From DATEPR01 sp036503065 (lineage in GTDB: Bacteria > Actinomycetota > Actinomycetes > Mycobacteriales > Pseudonocardiaceae), in the NCBI GenBank assembly GCA_036503065.1, contig DASXXM010000474.1, positions 1 through 20,368 on the forward strand: DNA of 20,368 nt, given 5' to 3'. The first letter of the stretch is position 1. Each line of letters begins with the position of its first letter. A program made the position numbers and the translations under genes. The notes beneath the pieces are model-generated. The model searched no databases. It saw only the letters and a program-made list of their open reading frames with translations, and had not been told where the DNA came from. This document shows, one piece after another, positions 1 through 8,028 of this stretch.

Positions 1-48
1 CCCCCCCCGCCCCCTCCCTGATATCCGTGGCCGTACCCCCCATGGCAG
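1..48. other. C-rich (G-rich on minus) tract, possible G-quadruplex
   Basis: The first 18 bases are almost all C, and another C5 run lies at about 36-40. On the minus strand, just downstream of the stop of the LolA-like gene, this reads as G runs of 5, 3, 5 and 8. Four G3 tracts with short loops are available at 1-18, so a G-quadruplex in the 3' end of that transcript is possible. No gene is visible and the window edge cuts the region. Confidence 0.35.
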
Positions 49-1125
49 TCACTTCGTGCTGCCCAGCGCATTGGTCAGGAGCTGCTGCGGCACGAACCCG
101 GCCGCGACTCGGCCGTCCGACGTGATGATCGCATTGCCCACGTTGGTGCTGACCAACCAGCCCGAACCCCAGGTCCCACTGACCGGCTTACCGAACTCGC
201 GGACGAGGCCGAGCATGCTGCTGCCGCTCTTGTCCGACTGTCCCGACTGTCCGGACGCGGTGGTGGGCACCTGCGTGACCAGCACGGTCTCCCAGCCCTT
301 ACCCACGATCGTCGGCGCGGTCCGGCCGGCCATCGTGGCGGAGTTCTGGTCGGCCTTGTCACCGTTGGTCACGGTGGCGCCGGCAGGCGGGGTGAACCGG
401 AACAGCGACGGGTCCTGCGCGCCGACGTTCAGGCTGCTGAAGCCGACCTGGATGGCGGGCGTGTCGGTGTTGTTGGCCAGCACGGTCAGCCGCAGCGGGA
501 CGTGGGTCTGCGCGTCGACCGCGATCCGCACCTGGCGCAGCAGCGTGCGCTGGTTCGCCTTCGGCGTCAGCACCAGGTCGTACGCCGGGCGGTTGGCGAC
601 CAGGTCGGTGCCGTCCACCGAGATGGTGCTGATCTGCTGCACCGCGGCCACCACCGCCTTGGCCGCGGTGGCCGGGTTGAGATCGGACTTCGACGTGCCT
701 GCCGGTGCCTTCTTCTTGTCGGCGGAGCCGCCGACGTGGTGCTCGGTCACCGTGCGGTTGGACGAGTTCCAGTCGTAGAGCGTGGTGCCGTCGTTGACCA
801 GCGTTTCCTCGCTGGCCGGCGCCGGGATCGACAGGCGCGTGCGGCCCGTGCCGTCGGTCCACACCCGGACCTGGCTGGTGCCGCCTGCCAACTGCGCGGG
901 CAGGCCGGGGATGGCCGGCAGGCCCAGGTTGTTGTCGATCTCCACCGTGCCGGCCATGGCCGGTGGTGACGCGGTGAGCACCGACTGCACCAGTGCTGCC
1001 GGCGTGGTGCTCGGCAGGGTCGGTGACTGTCCGGCCCCGGCCGGCGCGGCCAGGAAGCCGAGCCCGACCGCCCCCGCTACCACACCGATCGTGGCAACCC
1101 CGAGTGTCGCGTTCCTGCGGTTCAT
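49..1125 (-). CDS. Secreted LolA/RseB-like protein
   Basis: This encodes 358 residues from an ATG at 1125, preceded on the minus strand by GGGAGG at good spacing. The reading frame stays open upstream to 1257, but that extension crosses the divergent promoter region. Residues 1-31 are a Sec signal peptide: Arg-rich start, hydrophobic VATIGVVAGAVGLGFLA core, then APAGAG cleavage site. There is no lipobox Cys, so it is probably exported free. The mature part has the antiparallel-strand feel of actinobacterial LolA-like/DUF2092 proteins: repeated short strands such as QVRVWTDGTGRTRLSI, TLYDWNSSNRTVTEH and VPLRLTVLANN, plus a PSLFRFTPPAGA segment typical of the family's C-terminal half. In Gram-negatives the fold carries lipoproteins (LolA) or senses them (RseB). 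In actinobacteria its ligand is unknown. Divergence from a two-component operon suggests an envelope-stress role, as target or as accessory sensor. The family call is fairly sure; the function is inference. Confidence 0.8.
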   Translation of the reverse strand: MNRRNATLGVATIGVVAGAVGLGFLAAPAGAGQSPTLPSTTPAALVQSVLTASPPAMAGTVEIDNNLGLPAIPGLPAQLAGGTSQVRVWTDGTGRTRLSIPAPASEETLVNDGTTLYDWNSSNRTVTEHHVGGSADKKKAPAGTSKSDLNPATAAKAVVAAVQQISTISVDGTDLVANRPAYDLVLTPKANQRTLLRQVRIAVDAQTHVPLRLTVLANNTDTPAIQVGFSSLNVGAQDPSLFRFTPPAGATVTNGDKADQNSATMAGRTAPTIVGKGWETVLVTQVPTTASGQSGQSDKSGSSMLGLVREFGKPVSGTWGSGWLVSTNVGNAIITSDGRVAAGFVPQQLLTNALGSTK

Positions 1126-1171
1126 TCCGCCTCCCTTGCGGTTTGGTACTGCCGAGCGTGCACCCGGGTAG

Positions 1172-1217
1172 CTGAGATGGTGCTGAGAGTGGTGACACGA
1201 CTGAGAGATCACTGAGA
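1172..1217. promoter_or_regulatory. Two pairs of CTGAGA direct repeats (candidate response-regulator operators)
   Basis: CTGAGA occurs at 1172-1177, 1183-1188, 1201-1206 and 1212-1217. Within each pair the repeat-to-repeat distance is exactly 11 bp, and the pairs start 29 bp apart. Tandem hexamers at 11-bp spacing on one face of the helix are the usual binding pattern of OmpR/PhoB-family dimers, and the adjacent gene encodes such a regulator. One pair lies nearer the LolA-like gene and the other nearer the regulator gene, so both divergent transcripts could be controlled. The repeats are seen directly; the binding protein is inferred. Confidence 0.65.
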
Positions 1218-1235
1218 GTCGGTCCCCATCTGCGG

Positions 1236-1250
1236 CATTCTGTCCAGGTG
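1236..1250 (+). promoter_or_regulatory. Candidate -10 box for a leaderless regulator mRNA
   Basis: CATTCT at 1236-1241 is followed by six bases and then the GTG start at 1248, which is where a transcript would begin. No Shine-Dalgarno sequence is visible in front of this GTG. The fourth CTGAGA repeat (1212-1217) falls where the -35 element would lie, as expected for activation by a regulator bound at -35. Confidence 0.4.
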
Positions 1251-1973
1251 AAGCCACGGGTGCTTGTCGCGGACGACGAACCGGGTGTGCGGCGCGCGCT
1301 GGAGCGCGGGCTGGCCGCCGAGGGTATGGACGTGGCGGCCGCCGCGGACGGGCCGAGCGCCCTGCGGGCCGCGCTGACCGGCGCGTTCGACGTCGTGCTG
1401 CTGGACATCATGCTGCCCGGCCTGTCCGGCTACCGGGTGCTGGAGCGGCTGCGGGCCGAGGGCGTGCGCACACCCGTGTTGCTGGTGTCGGCGAAGGACG
1501 GTGAGGTCGACCAGGCCGACGGGCTGGACCTGGGCGCGGACGGTTACCTGGTCAAGCCGTTCTCGTTCCGTGTCCTGGTGGCGCAGGTGCGGGCGCTGCT
1601 GCGGCGGTCGTCCGGCGAGGGTTCCCGGCAGCGGTTGCGGATCGGCCAGCTGGACGTGGAACGGGCTCGTCGGCAGGTGCGGTGGGCAGGCGCGCTGGTG
1701 GCGCTGAGCCCACGGGAGTTCGCGGTGTTGGACGTGCTGGTCAGCCGCGCGGGCTCGGTGGTGACCAAGGACGAATTGCTGCGCGCGGTGTGGGGCGACG
1801 AACAGGCCGCCACCCGCAACGCGGTCGAGGTCTACGTCGGCTACCTACGGCGCAAGCTGGAGGCGGTGGGCGCGGGCGACGTGCTGCGCACCGTGCGCGG
1901 CCACGGCTACCTGGCCACCACGACCGAGTTGGACACGGCGCTGGGTGGGCCGGCCGGGGACGCCGCAGGGTGA
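1248..1973 (+). CDS. OmpR/PhoB-family two-component response regulator
   Basis: This encodes 241 residues. The receiver domain spans residues 3-117, with acidic pocket D9/D10, phospho-acceptor D53 (in LLDIMLPG), switch S81 and conserved K103 in YLVKPF. A short linker leads to a winged-helix effector domain at about 130-225, with LSPREFAVLDVLVSRAG, a recognition helix in NAVEVYVGYLRRKLE and the C-terminal hairpin VRGHGYLA. Phosphorylation by the kinase encoded next should favour dimers on tandem DNA sites, and such sites lie just upstream. The GTG start has no ribosome binding site but sits one promoter spacing after a -10-like box, so translation may be leaderless. The stop overlaps the kinase start as GTGA. 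About 15 residues after the DNA-binding domain are unstructured. Family assignment is certain; the regulon is unknown beyond likely autoregulation and the LolA-like gene. Confidence 0.95.
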   Translation: MKPRVLVADDEPGVRRALERGLAAEGMDVAAAADGPSALRAALTGAFDVVLLDIMLPGLSGYRVLERLRAEGVRTPVLLVSAKDGEVDQADGLDLGADGYLVKPFSFRVLVAQVRALLRRSSGEGSRQRLRIGQLDVERARRQVRWAGALVALSPREFAVLDVLVSRAGSVVTKDELLRAVWGDEQAATRNAVEVYVGYLRRKLEAVGAGDVLRTVRGHGYLATTTELDTALGGPAGDAAG

Positions 1974-3361
1974 CCGGCTGGCTGCGCGGCTGGTGGCTGC
2001 GGCGCACGGTGCGGTCCCGGATCACGCTGGTCGCCACCACGGTCACCGTGCTGTGTCTTGCGGTGTTGGCCCCGGTGACCAGCGCGTTGCAGGGCACGCT
2101 GCTGCTCGACTCGGCCGACGCCGACCTGCAGGCCCGACTTCAGTCGGGTAGCGCCGCGGTGGCCGACGGGATCGCGCCGACGTCGGCGCCCGGCGACATC
2201 GTGGTGCGCGTGCTGGACCGGACAGGCGATCCGATGGACGGTGGGCCTGCCGCGCCGCTGTCCGTCGACCAACTCACGCGGCTGGAGGGCGGCGTCGGCG
2301 TGCTGGACACCGTCGCCAGCCCGCCCCGGCGGTGGCTGGGCACGGTGGTCAGCGGGCCGGACGGCAGCCAGCGGCTGGTGGTGGCCGGTGCCGCGTTGGT
2401 CGGGTTCGACCAGGCGCAGGGGCTGGCGTTCCAGTGGGCGTTGGTGGCCGCGTTGCTCGCCGGGGCCGCGGCCGGCGGAGCGACCTGGCTGGCGGTGCGC
2501 GGCTCGCTGCGCCCGGTGCAGCGGATGCGGCTGGCCGCCGCGGCGCTGCCGCCGGGCGAGCGGCTGCCGGTACCGGCAGCACGGGACGAACTGCGCGCGA
2601 TGGCCGAGGCGATCAACGCCCTGCTGGCCCGCCGGGACGAGGCGCGGCAACGGTTGCAGCGGTTCACCGGTGACGCCGCGCACGAACTGCGGTCCCCGGT
2701 GGCGTCGATCCGGGCGCAGGCCGAGGTCGCCGTGCTGCATCCGGACCCGTCGCTGGCCCAGGAGGTGCTGACCGAGGTCGTGGCCGAGTCGGAACGGCTG
2801 TCCGCGCTGATCGACGACCTGCTGGTGCTGTCCCGGTCGGACGCGGGGGAATTGCCGGCGGCCGGGCCGGTGGACCTCGCGCTGGCCGCACAGGCCGCGA
2901 TCGGCCGGTTGGCACCGGACGGGCCGCCGGTGCGGCTGCGGGTGCCGACCGTGTCGTGCGCGGTGTGGGCGGCGCCCGCGGAGCTGGATCTGGTGCTGGA
3001 CAACCTGTTGCGCAACGCCGTCCGCTACGCGCGGGCGCAGGTCACGGTGTTCGTGCTGCCCACACCCGGCGGCGGTGCGCGGTTGCTGGTGGACGACGAC
3101 GGCCATGGCGTGCCGGAGGAGCACCGCGCTCGCGTGTTCGACCGGTTCTATCGGGTGCACGACGACCGGGGCCGCGCCACCGGCGGGTTCGGGCTCGGGC
3201 TCGCCCTGGTCGCCGAGGTCGTGCGGCGGCGCGGTGGCGTGGTGTCGGTGACCGAGTCGCCGGACGGTGGTGCCCGGTTCGACATCCGGTGGCCCGGGTC
3301 GTTGCTGGCCCGAGGTCACTCGATCGGTGAGGGCAGGCGGCGGGCAGGATTCGTGGGGTGA
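1970..3361 (+). CDS. Membrane sensor histidine kinase
   Basis: This encodes 463 residues from the GTG at 1970, which overlaps the regulator's TGA, so the two are translationally coupled. The frame is open further upstream, but that part lies inside the regulator gene. Order of domains: a positively charged N-terminus; TM1 at about 18-38; an extracytoplasmic sensor loop of about 100 residues with no recognised ligand motif; TM2 at about 150-172; HAMP at about 173-225; the H-box FTGDAAHELRSPVASIR with phospho-acceptor H238; the N-box LDLVLDNLLRNAVRYA; the G1 box DDDGHGVPEEHRARVFDRFYR; and the G2 box GGFGLGLALV. All catalytic boxes are intact. It should autophosphorylate and pass the phosphate to D53 of the partner regulator in response to a cell-surface signal. 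The secreted LolA-like protein encoded divergently could be a periplasm-side partner, but this is inference. The kinase stop overlaps the next gene's start. Confidence 0.95.
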   Translation: MTGWLRGWWLRRTVRSRITLVATTVTVLCLAVLAPVTSALQGTLLLDSADADLQARLQSGSAAVADGIAPTSAPGDIVVRVLDRTGDPMDGGPAAPLSVDQLTRLEGGVGVLDTVASPPRRWLGTVVSGPDGSQRLVVAGAALVGFDQAQGLAFQWALVAALLAGAAAGGATWLAVRGSLRPVQRMRLAAAALPPGERLPVPAARDELRAMAEAINALLARRDEARQRLQRFTGDAAHELRSPVASIRAQAEVAVLHPDPSLAQEVLTEVVAESERLSALIDDLLVLSRSDAGELPAAGPVDLALAAQAAIGRLAPDGPPVRLRVPTVSCAVWAAPAELDLVLDNLLRNAVRYARAQVTVFVLPTPGGGARLLVDDDGHGVPEEHRARVFDRFYRVHDDRGRATGGFGLGLALVAEVVRRRGGVVSVTESPDGGARFDIRWPGSLLARGHSIGEGRRRAGFVG

Positions 3362-4179
3362 CCTATCTGCCGGCACTGCGTGGCACGGCGCTCATCGACG
3401 CCCCGGCCCGCACCGTGGCCGCCGCGGTGGCCGAGCCGTGGCTGCTGCGGCAGGCCGTGGCGTCGGTCGGCGTGCGGCTGTCCGGGCCGGACGGGCAGCT
3501 CGCGGTCGGGGATGTGTTGGTACTGCGTCGGTTCCGGTGGGAGGTCCGGCTGCGGGTGGCCGCGGCGGACGAGCGCGGCCTGTTGTTGACCGGCGGCGGG
3601 GCGCGAGTGAGCGCGACCGTGGTGCCCGGCGACGCGGGCACACTCCTGACCTGTGCCATCGGCTGGACGCCACCGGCCGCGCTTTTTGGTCGGCTCGTGG
3701 CGCGGGCCGTTGGCCGTCGGTGGGCGCTGCGGCTGCTGCCGAAGTTGTTGTCCGGGGCACGGCGTCGGGCCGAGCAGTTGGCCAGCGCGCCTGTGGTGGT
3801 CGGCGCCGTGGTTCGGGACGGCAAGACCGTGCTGGCCGCGCAGCGCGCCCGGCCGCCGGTTCTGGCCGGGCGGTGGGAGTTTCCCGGCGGGCGGGTGGAG
3901 GCCGGTGAGGACGAGCGCGCCGCGCTGGCCAGGGAGTGCCGCGAGGAGTTGACGGCCGACGTGGTCGTCGGCGAGCGGCTCGGGCCGGATCTGGTGTTGC
4001 CCAATGGCTGGGTGCTGCGGCTGTACCTGGCCGAACTGGCTCCCGGCGCCCAACCGGTGGCGGCTGAGCACCGGGCGATCCGCTGGGTGTCCGCAGACGA
4101 GTTCGCCGAGTTGAACTGGCTGGACGCGGACCGAATCGTGCTCCCCGCAGTGGCCGAAACCTTGGCGCCGCAGCGATAA
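3358..4179 (+). CDS. SRPBCC (START-like)-NUDIX hydrolase fusion protein
   Basis: This encodes 273 residues from a GTG that overlaps the kinase stop (GTGA), so it is the third gene of the operon. Residues 1-135 resemble a small SRPBCC/polyketide-cyclase-like domain: the opening strand LRGTALIDAPARTVAAAVAEPWLLRQ is typical, followed by alternating strands and an amphipathic C-terminal helix. Residues 143-270 are a MutT-like NUDIX domain: VVVGAVVRDGKTVLAAQR, the WEFPGGRVE turn, and a Nudix box running from G178 through E184 to R192-E193-C-R-E196-E197. The metal-binding REUxEE core is complete, while the usual Gly after it is replaced (LTAD). The Nudix part resembles CTP/8-oxo-dGTP pyrophosphohydrolases, so nucleotide hydrolysis is likely but the substrate is not determined. 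The N-terminal domain may bind a hydrophobic ligand. The join is in one uninterrupted frame with no sign of a frameshift. Confidence 0.8.
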   Translation: MTYLPALRGTALIDAPARTVAAAVAEPWLLRQAVASVGVRLSGPDGQLAVGDVLVLRRFRWEVRLRVAAADERGLLLTGGGARVSATVVPGDAGTLLTCAIGWTPPAALFGRLVARAVGRRWALRLLPKLLSGARRRAEQLASAPVVVGAVVRDGKTVLAAQRARPPVLAGRWEFPGGRVEAGEDERAALARECREELTADVVVGERLGPDLVLPNGWVLRLYLAELAPGAQPVAAEHRAIRWVSADEFAELNWLDADRIVLPAVAETLAPQR

Positions 4180-4180
4180 C

Positions 4181-4640
4181 CGATGCTGTAGCAAACAGCA
4201 TGGCTGGTGCTACAGCAACGGCACGCTGCAAGCGGCGTAGCTGATGCTGTAGCAAACAGCATGTTGCAAGCAGTGCCGCTGGTGCTGTAGCAAGTAGCAG
4301 GCAGCGAAACTTGATGCTATAGCAAATAGCATGTAGCAAATAGCAACAGGCTGGTGCCGCAGCAAGTGGCATGTCGCGTGCAGCGATAGCTGATGCCATA
4401 GCAAACAACATATAGCAAACAGCATATAGCAAACAGCATGGCTGGGCCGGTATCTGGCTCGGGATTTGTGGGGGCTCAGGCGGCGTTGCTGTTACCGCAA
4501 GTGGGCGTGCTGCAGGCGGTGCGGTGATGCCATAGCAACGGCCTGCTGTAAGCAGTTATGGCTGGTGCTGCAGCAAACGGCATACAGCAAGCAGTGTTGC
4601 TGATGCTATAGCAAACAGCATGTTGCAAACAGCACGTTGC
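4181..4640. repeat. Array of AGCAA-loop hairpins and 7/14-bp periodic repeats
   Basis: This fills most of the gap between two convergent genes. The perfect unit is ATGCTGT-AGCAA-ACAGCAT, at 4183-4201 and again at 4244-4262. Related units are at 4282-4300, 4314-4332, 4354-4372, 4393-4411, 4565-4583 and 4603-4621, with truncated ones at 4207-4224 and 4527-4540. At 4314-4332 both arms change together (ATGCTAT/ATAGCAT) and pairing is kept. At 4354-4372 (GTGCCGC/GTGGCAT) pairing survives with two G-U pairs. About 14 AGCAA cores are present. The array is visibly poorer in GC than its flanks (25 of 60 bases at 4381-4440). Stretches 4441-4520 and 4641-4723 are not clearly repetitive. The units carry no recognisable protein: cysteine/leucine-rich minus-strand frames here are translations of the repeat. 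Function unknown; options are a bidirectional RNA 3' end structure or a decayed palindromic element. Confidence 0.85.
4400..4440. repeat. Perfectly phased 14-bp tandem repeats within the array
   Basis: The AGCAA cores at 4400, 4414 and 4428 are exactly 14 bp apart, and the last two units are the same 14-mer, TATAGCAAACAGCA. The 14-mer is itself two similar heptads (AGCAAAC and AGCATAT). A matching 14-bp step is seen between 4321 and 4335. This suggests local duplication within the array. Confidence 0.8.
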
Positions 4641-4723
4641 TGTGTTCTGACCTGGCCGACTGTGGACCCGGGGCGACCGCAGGCGATGGCTGGTCATCGT
4701 GACCCTGCGGACGGCCCGTCGGA

Positions 4724-5689
4724 TCAACCGATGCCGGCCACTCGCATGGCCGCCGCCAGTCGGGGTCGGGCTCGTTCCCTGGCTCGTTCCGCGCCGACGG
4801 CACGGATCCGGTCCAGTTCCGTGGGGTCGTCCAGCAGTGCTGTGGTTCGCTCGCGGATCGGGGACAGCTCGGCGATCACGGCGTCGGCGACCACGGTCTT
4901 CAGCGTGGCGTAGTCGTCGATGCCGACCGCGGCCTTCTCCGGTTTGGTGCCGGTGCAGGCGGCCAGGATCTCCAGCAGGTTAGCCACCCCGGGCTGCGCT
5001 TCCGGCTGGTAGACGACCTGGCCGAGGGTATCCGTCACAGCCTTGCCGATCTTGCGCCGGACGAGGTCGGGCGGGTCGAGCACGAACACCACACCGGCCG
5101 CGTCACTGGCCGACTTGGCCATCTTGCGGGTCGGGTCGGCCAGGTCCCTGATCCGGGCCGCCGCGTCCGGCAGCGCCAGCCGGGGCACCGCGAAGACCGC
5201 GCCGTACGTGCCGTTGAACCGTCTGGCCAGGGTTCTGGCCAACTCCACGTGCTGCGCCTGATCCTCGCCGACCGGGACCTCGTCCGCGCCGTACAGCAGG
5301 ATGTCCGCGGCCATCAGCACCGGATACGTGACCAGACTGAGACGGACCGACTCCGCGCCGGTCGACTTCTGCTTGAACTGGATCATCCGGCGCGCCTCGC
5401 CGAACGTGCAGACGCACTCCAGGATCCAGGTCAGCGCGGCGTGTTCGGCGATCAGATCGGACTGCACGAACACCAGGTCCGGATCGATGCCGACGGCCAG
5501 CAGTACCGCCAACTGCTCCCTGGTCAGCGCGCGCAGTCTGGCCGGATTGTGCGCGCCGGTCATGGCGTGCAGGTCGCTGACGAAATACAGGTCGTCCGGC
5601 GTGGTGTTGGCCACCCACCGGCGAATTGCGCCCAAATAGTTGCCCAACTGGACGTGGCCGGACGGCGTGATTCCGGAAAGCCGGGTCAT
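4724..5689 (-). CDS. trpS: Tryptophanyl-tRNA synthetase
   Basis: This encodes 321 residues from the ATG at 5689, which has GAGGAG about 9 nt upstream on the minus strand. A GTG at 5740 would add 17 unconserved residues and starts directly at the foot of a hairpin, so I reject it. It is a class I synthetase that charges tRNA-Trp: LSGITPSG then LGNYLGAIRRW form the HIGH-type ATP site, LSLVTYPVLMAADILLYGADEVPVGEDQAQH is the tryptophan/dimer core, and KMAKSASD is the KMSKS loop. It is complete, though slightly short for the family (about 330). Some actinomycetes carry a second, antibiotic-tolerant TrpRS (indolmycin resistance in Streptomyces coelicolor), whose gene is controlled by attenuation. 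The attenuator seen upstream makes that class plausible, but the protein alone does not decide whether this is housekeeping or auxiliary. It is convergent with the NUDIX gene and divergent from typA. Confidence 0.95.
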   Translation of the reverse strand: MTRLSGITPSGHVQLGNYLGAIRRWVANTTPDDLYFVSDLHAMTGAHNPARLRALTREQLAVLLAVGIDPDLVFVQSDLIAEHAALTWILECVCTFGEARRMIQFKQKSTGAESVRLSLVTYPVLMAADILLYGADEVPVGEDQAQHVELARTLARRFNGTYGAVFAVPRLALPDAAARIRDLADPTRKMAKSASDAAGVVFVLDPPDLVRRKIGKAVTDTLGQVVYQPEAQPGVANLLEILAACTGTKPEKAAVGIDDYATLKTVVADAVIAELSPIRERTTALLDDPTELDRIRAVGAERARERARPRLAAAMRVAGIG

Positions 5690-5740
5690 GGCGGTGCTCC
5701 TCGGTCGCTGCCGCCCGCCGGCACCCGTGTCCAACGTCAC

Positions 5741-5808
5741 AGGCCGCCGGATGGGCGGCCTGGGTGTCGTGCTCGGATACGCGCGTCAGGGCCGCCGGTC
5801 AGCGGCCC
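5741..5808 (-). promoter_or_regulatory. Trp-responsive transcription attenuator of trpS
   Basis: Read on the minus strand there are four segments. Segment 1 is GGGCCGC (5808-5802), segment 2 is GCGGCCC (5795-5789), segment 3 is AGGCCGCC (5761-5754) and segment 4 is GGCGGCCT (5748-5741). Pairing 1:2 gives a 7-bp perfect hairpin with a 6-nt loop inside the leader reading frame. Pairing 3:4 gives an 8-bp perfect hairpin with loop CATCC. GGCGGCC in segment 2 can instead pair with GGCCGCC in segment 3 over 7 bp. The tandem Trp codons touch segment 1, and the leader stop codon directly follows segment 2. A ribosome stalled on Trp codons should therefore favour 2:3, and one that reaches the stop should favour 3:4. 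No U-run follows 3:4, so whether it terminates transcription or acts another way is open. Confidence 0.75.
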
Positions 5809-5815
5809 ACCACAT
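5786..5815 (-). CDS. trpS leader peptide MWWAADRRP
   Basis: This is a 9-codon reading frame, ATG TGG TGG GCC GCT GAC CGG CGG CCC TGA, beginning at 5815 on the minus strand, 126 nt upstream of the trpS ATG. Two consecutive Trp codons at positions 2 and 3 are very unlikely by chance directly upstream of a tryptophanyl-tRNA synthetase gene. The frame ends exactly after attenuator segment 2. There is no convincing ribosome binding site. A TACACA box at 5828-5823 leaves 7 nt before the ATG, so a leaderless transcript starting at the ATG is possible. The peptide's role would be only to measure charged tRNA-Trp by ribosome stalling. Confidence 0.75.
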   Translation of the reverse strand: MWWAADRRP

Positions 5816-5822
5816 GCCAAGA

Positions 5823-5846
5823 TGTGTACGCACCTGCCGAAGTGTA
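5823..5846 (-). promoter_or_regulatory. Candidate trpS promoter -10 boxes
   Basis: On the minus strand there are two -10-like hexamers, TACACT (5846-5841) and TACACA (5828-5823). The second would start transcription at the leader ATG (5815); the first would give a leader of about 19 nt. Neither has a convincing -35 box, which is common in high-GC actinobacteria. The rest of the trpS-typA divergent region (5850-6007) holds no gene. TACCCT at 5912-5917 is a possible -10 for typA. Confidence 0.3.
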
Positions 5847-6007
5847 GGGGTCCTTGCCTACTTTCCCGGTGCGGTATTTCCCCGGCCGCGCCAACCGCCG
5901 CACTCAGCAGGTACCCTGAAAGGTGCCGCACCTGGGCGAACACACCGCAGTGTGACCCAAACCGGCGGCCACCCTTTCCCAGCCCTTCACCGCACTAGGA
6001 GTTTCGC

Positions 6008-7933
<1,926 letters not shown>

Positions 7934-7946
7934 CCGCACCAGACGA

Positions 7947-7977
7947 GACCCGTCCGGGACAATGTCCCGGACGGGTC
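7947..7977 (+). terminator. typA terminator hairpin (14-bp perfect stem)
   Basis: GACCCGTCCGGGAC (7947-7960) pairs perfectly with GTCCCGGACGGGTC (7964-7977) around the 3-nt loop AAT. It begins 14 nt after the typA stop. There is no T-run, a form often seen at actinobacterial gene ends. Confidence 0.75.
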
Positions 7978-8011
7978 GGTACCGTGGTCTCCCATAACTT
8001 TCTCGCCGACG

Positions 8012-8028
8012 CGGTGCAACTCGCACCG
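8012..8028. other. Small hairpin in the typA-lpqW gap
   Basis: CGGTGC (8012-8017) and GCACCG (8023-8028) pair around AACTC. The remaining sequence from 7978 to 8160 must contain the lpqW promoter, but I see no convincing -35/-10 pair. Its end carries GGAGGGGAGG, which sets the lpqW start. Confidence 0.35.

Noticed and set aside
1682..1969. Sensor kinase beginning far upstream at 1682
   Set aside because: That part lies wholly within the response-regulator gene and carries no domain; the GTG at 1970 overlaps the regulator stop in the usual coupled form.
4181..4640. CRISPR array
   Set aside because: Repeats are too short, imperfect and irregularly spaced, there are no unique spacers of constant length, and no cas gene is present.
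4210..4727. Minus-strand frames rich in Cys, Leu and Tyr in the repeat array
   Set aside because: The peptides are just translations of the AGCAA/TTGCT repeats, with no start-site signals and no homology I recognise.
5690..5740. trpS starting at the GTG at 5740
   Set aside because: The extra 17 residues are unlike the family N-terminus, and the GTG abuts the attenuator stem; the ATG at 5689 has a proper GAGGAG site.
5690..5815. T-box riboswitch upstream of trpS
   Set aside because: No T-box core sequence or specifier-loop architecture was seen, whereas the leader peptide with tandem Trp codons explains the structure better.
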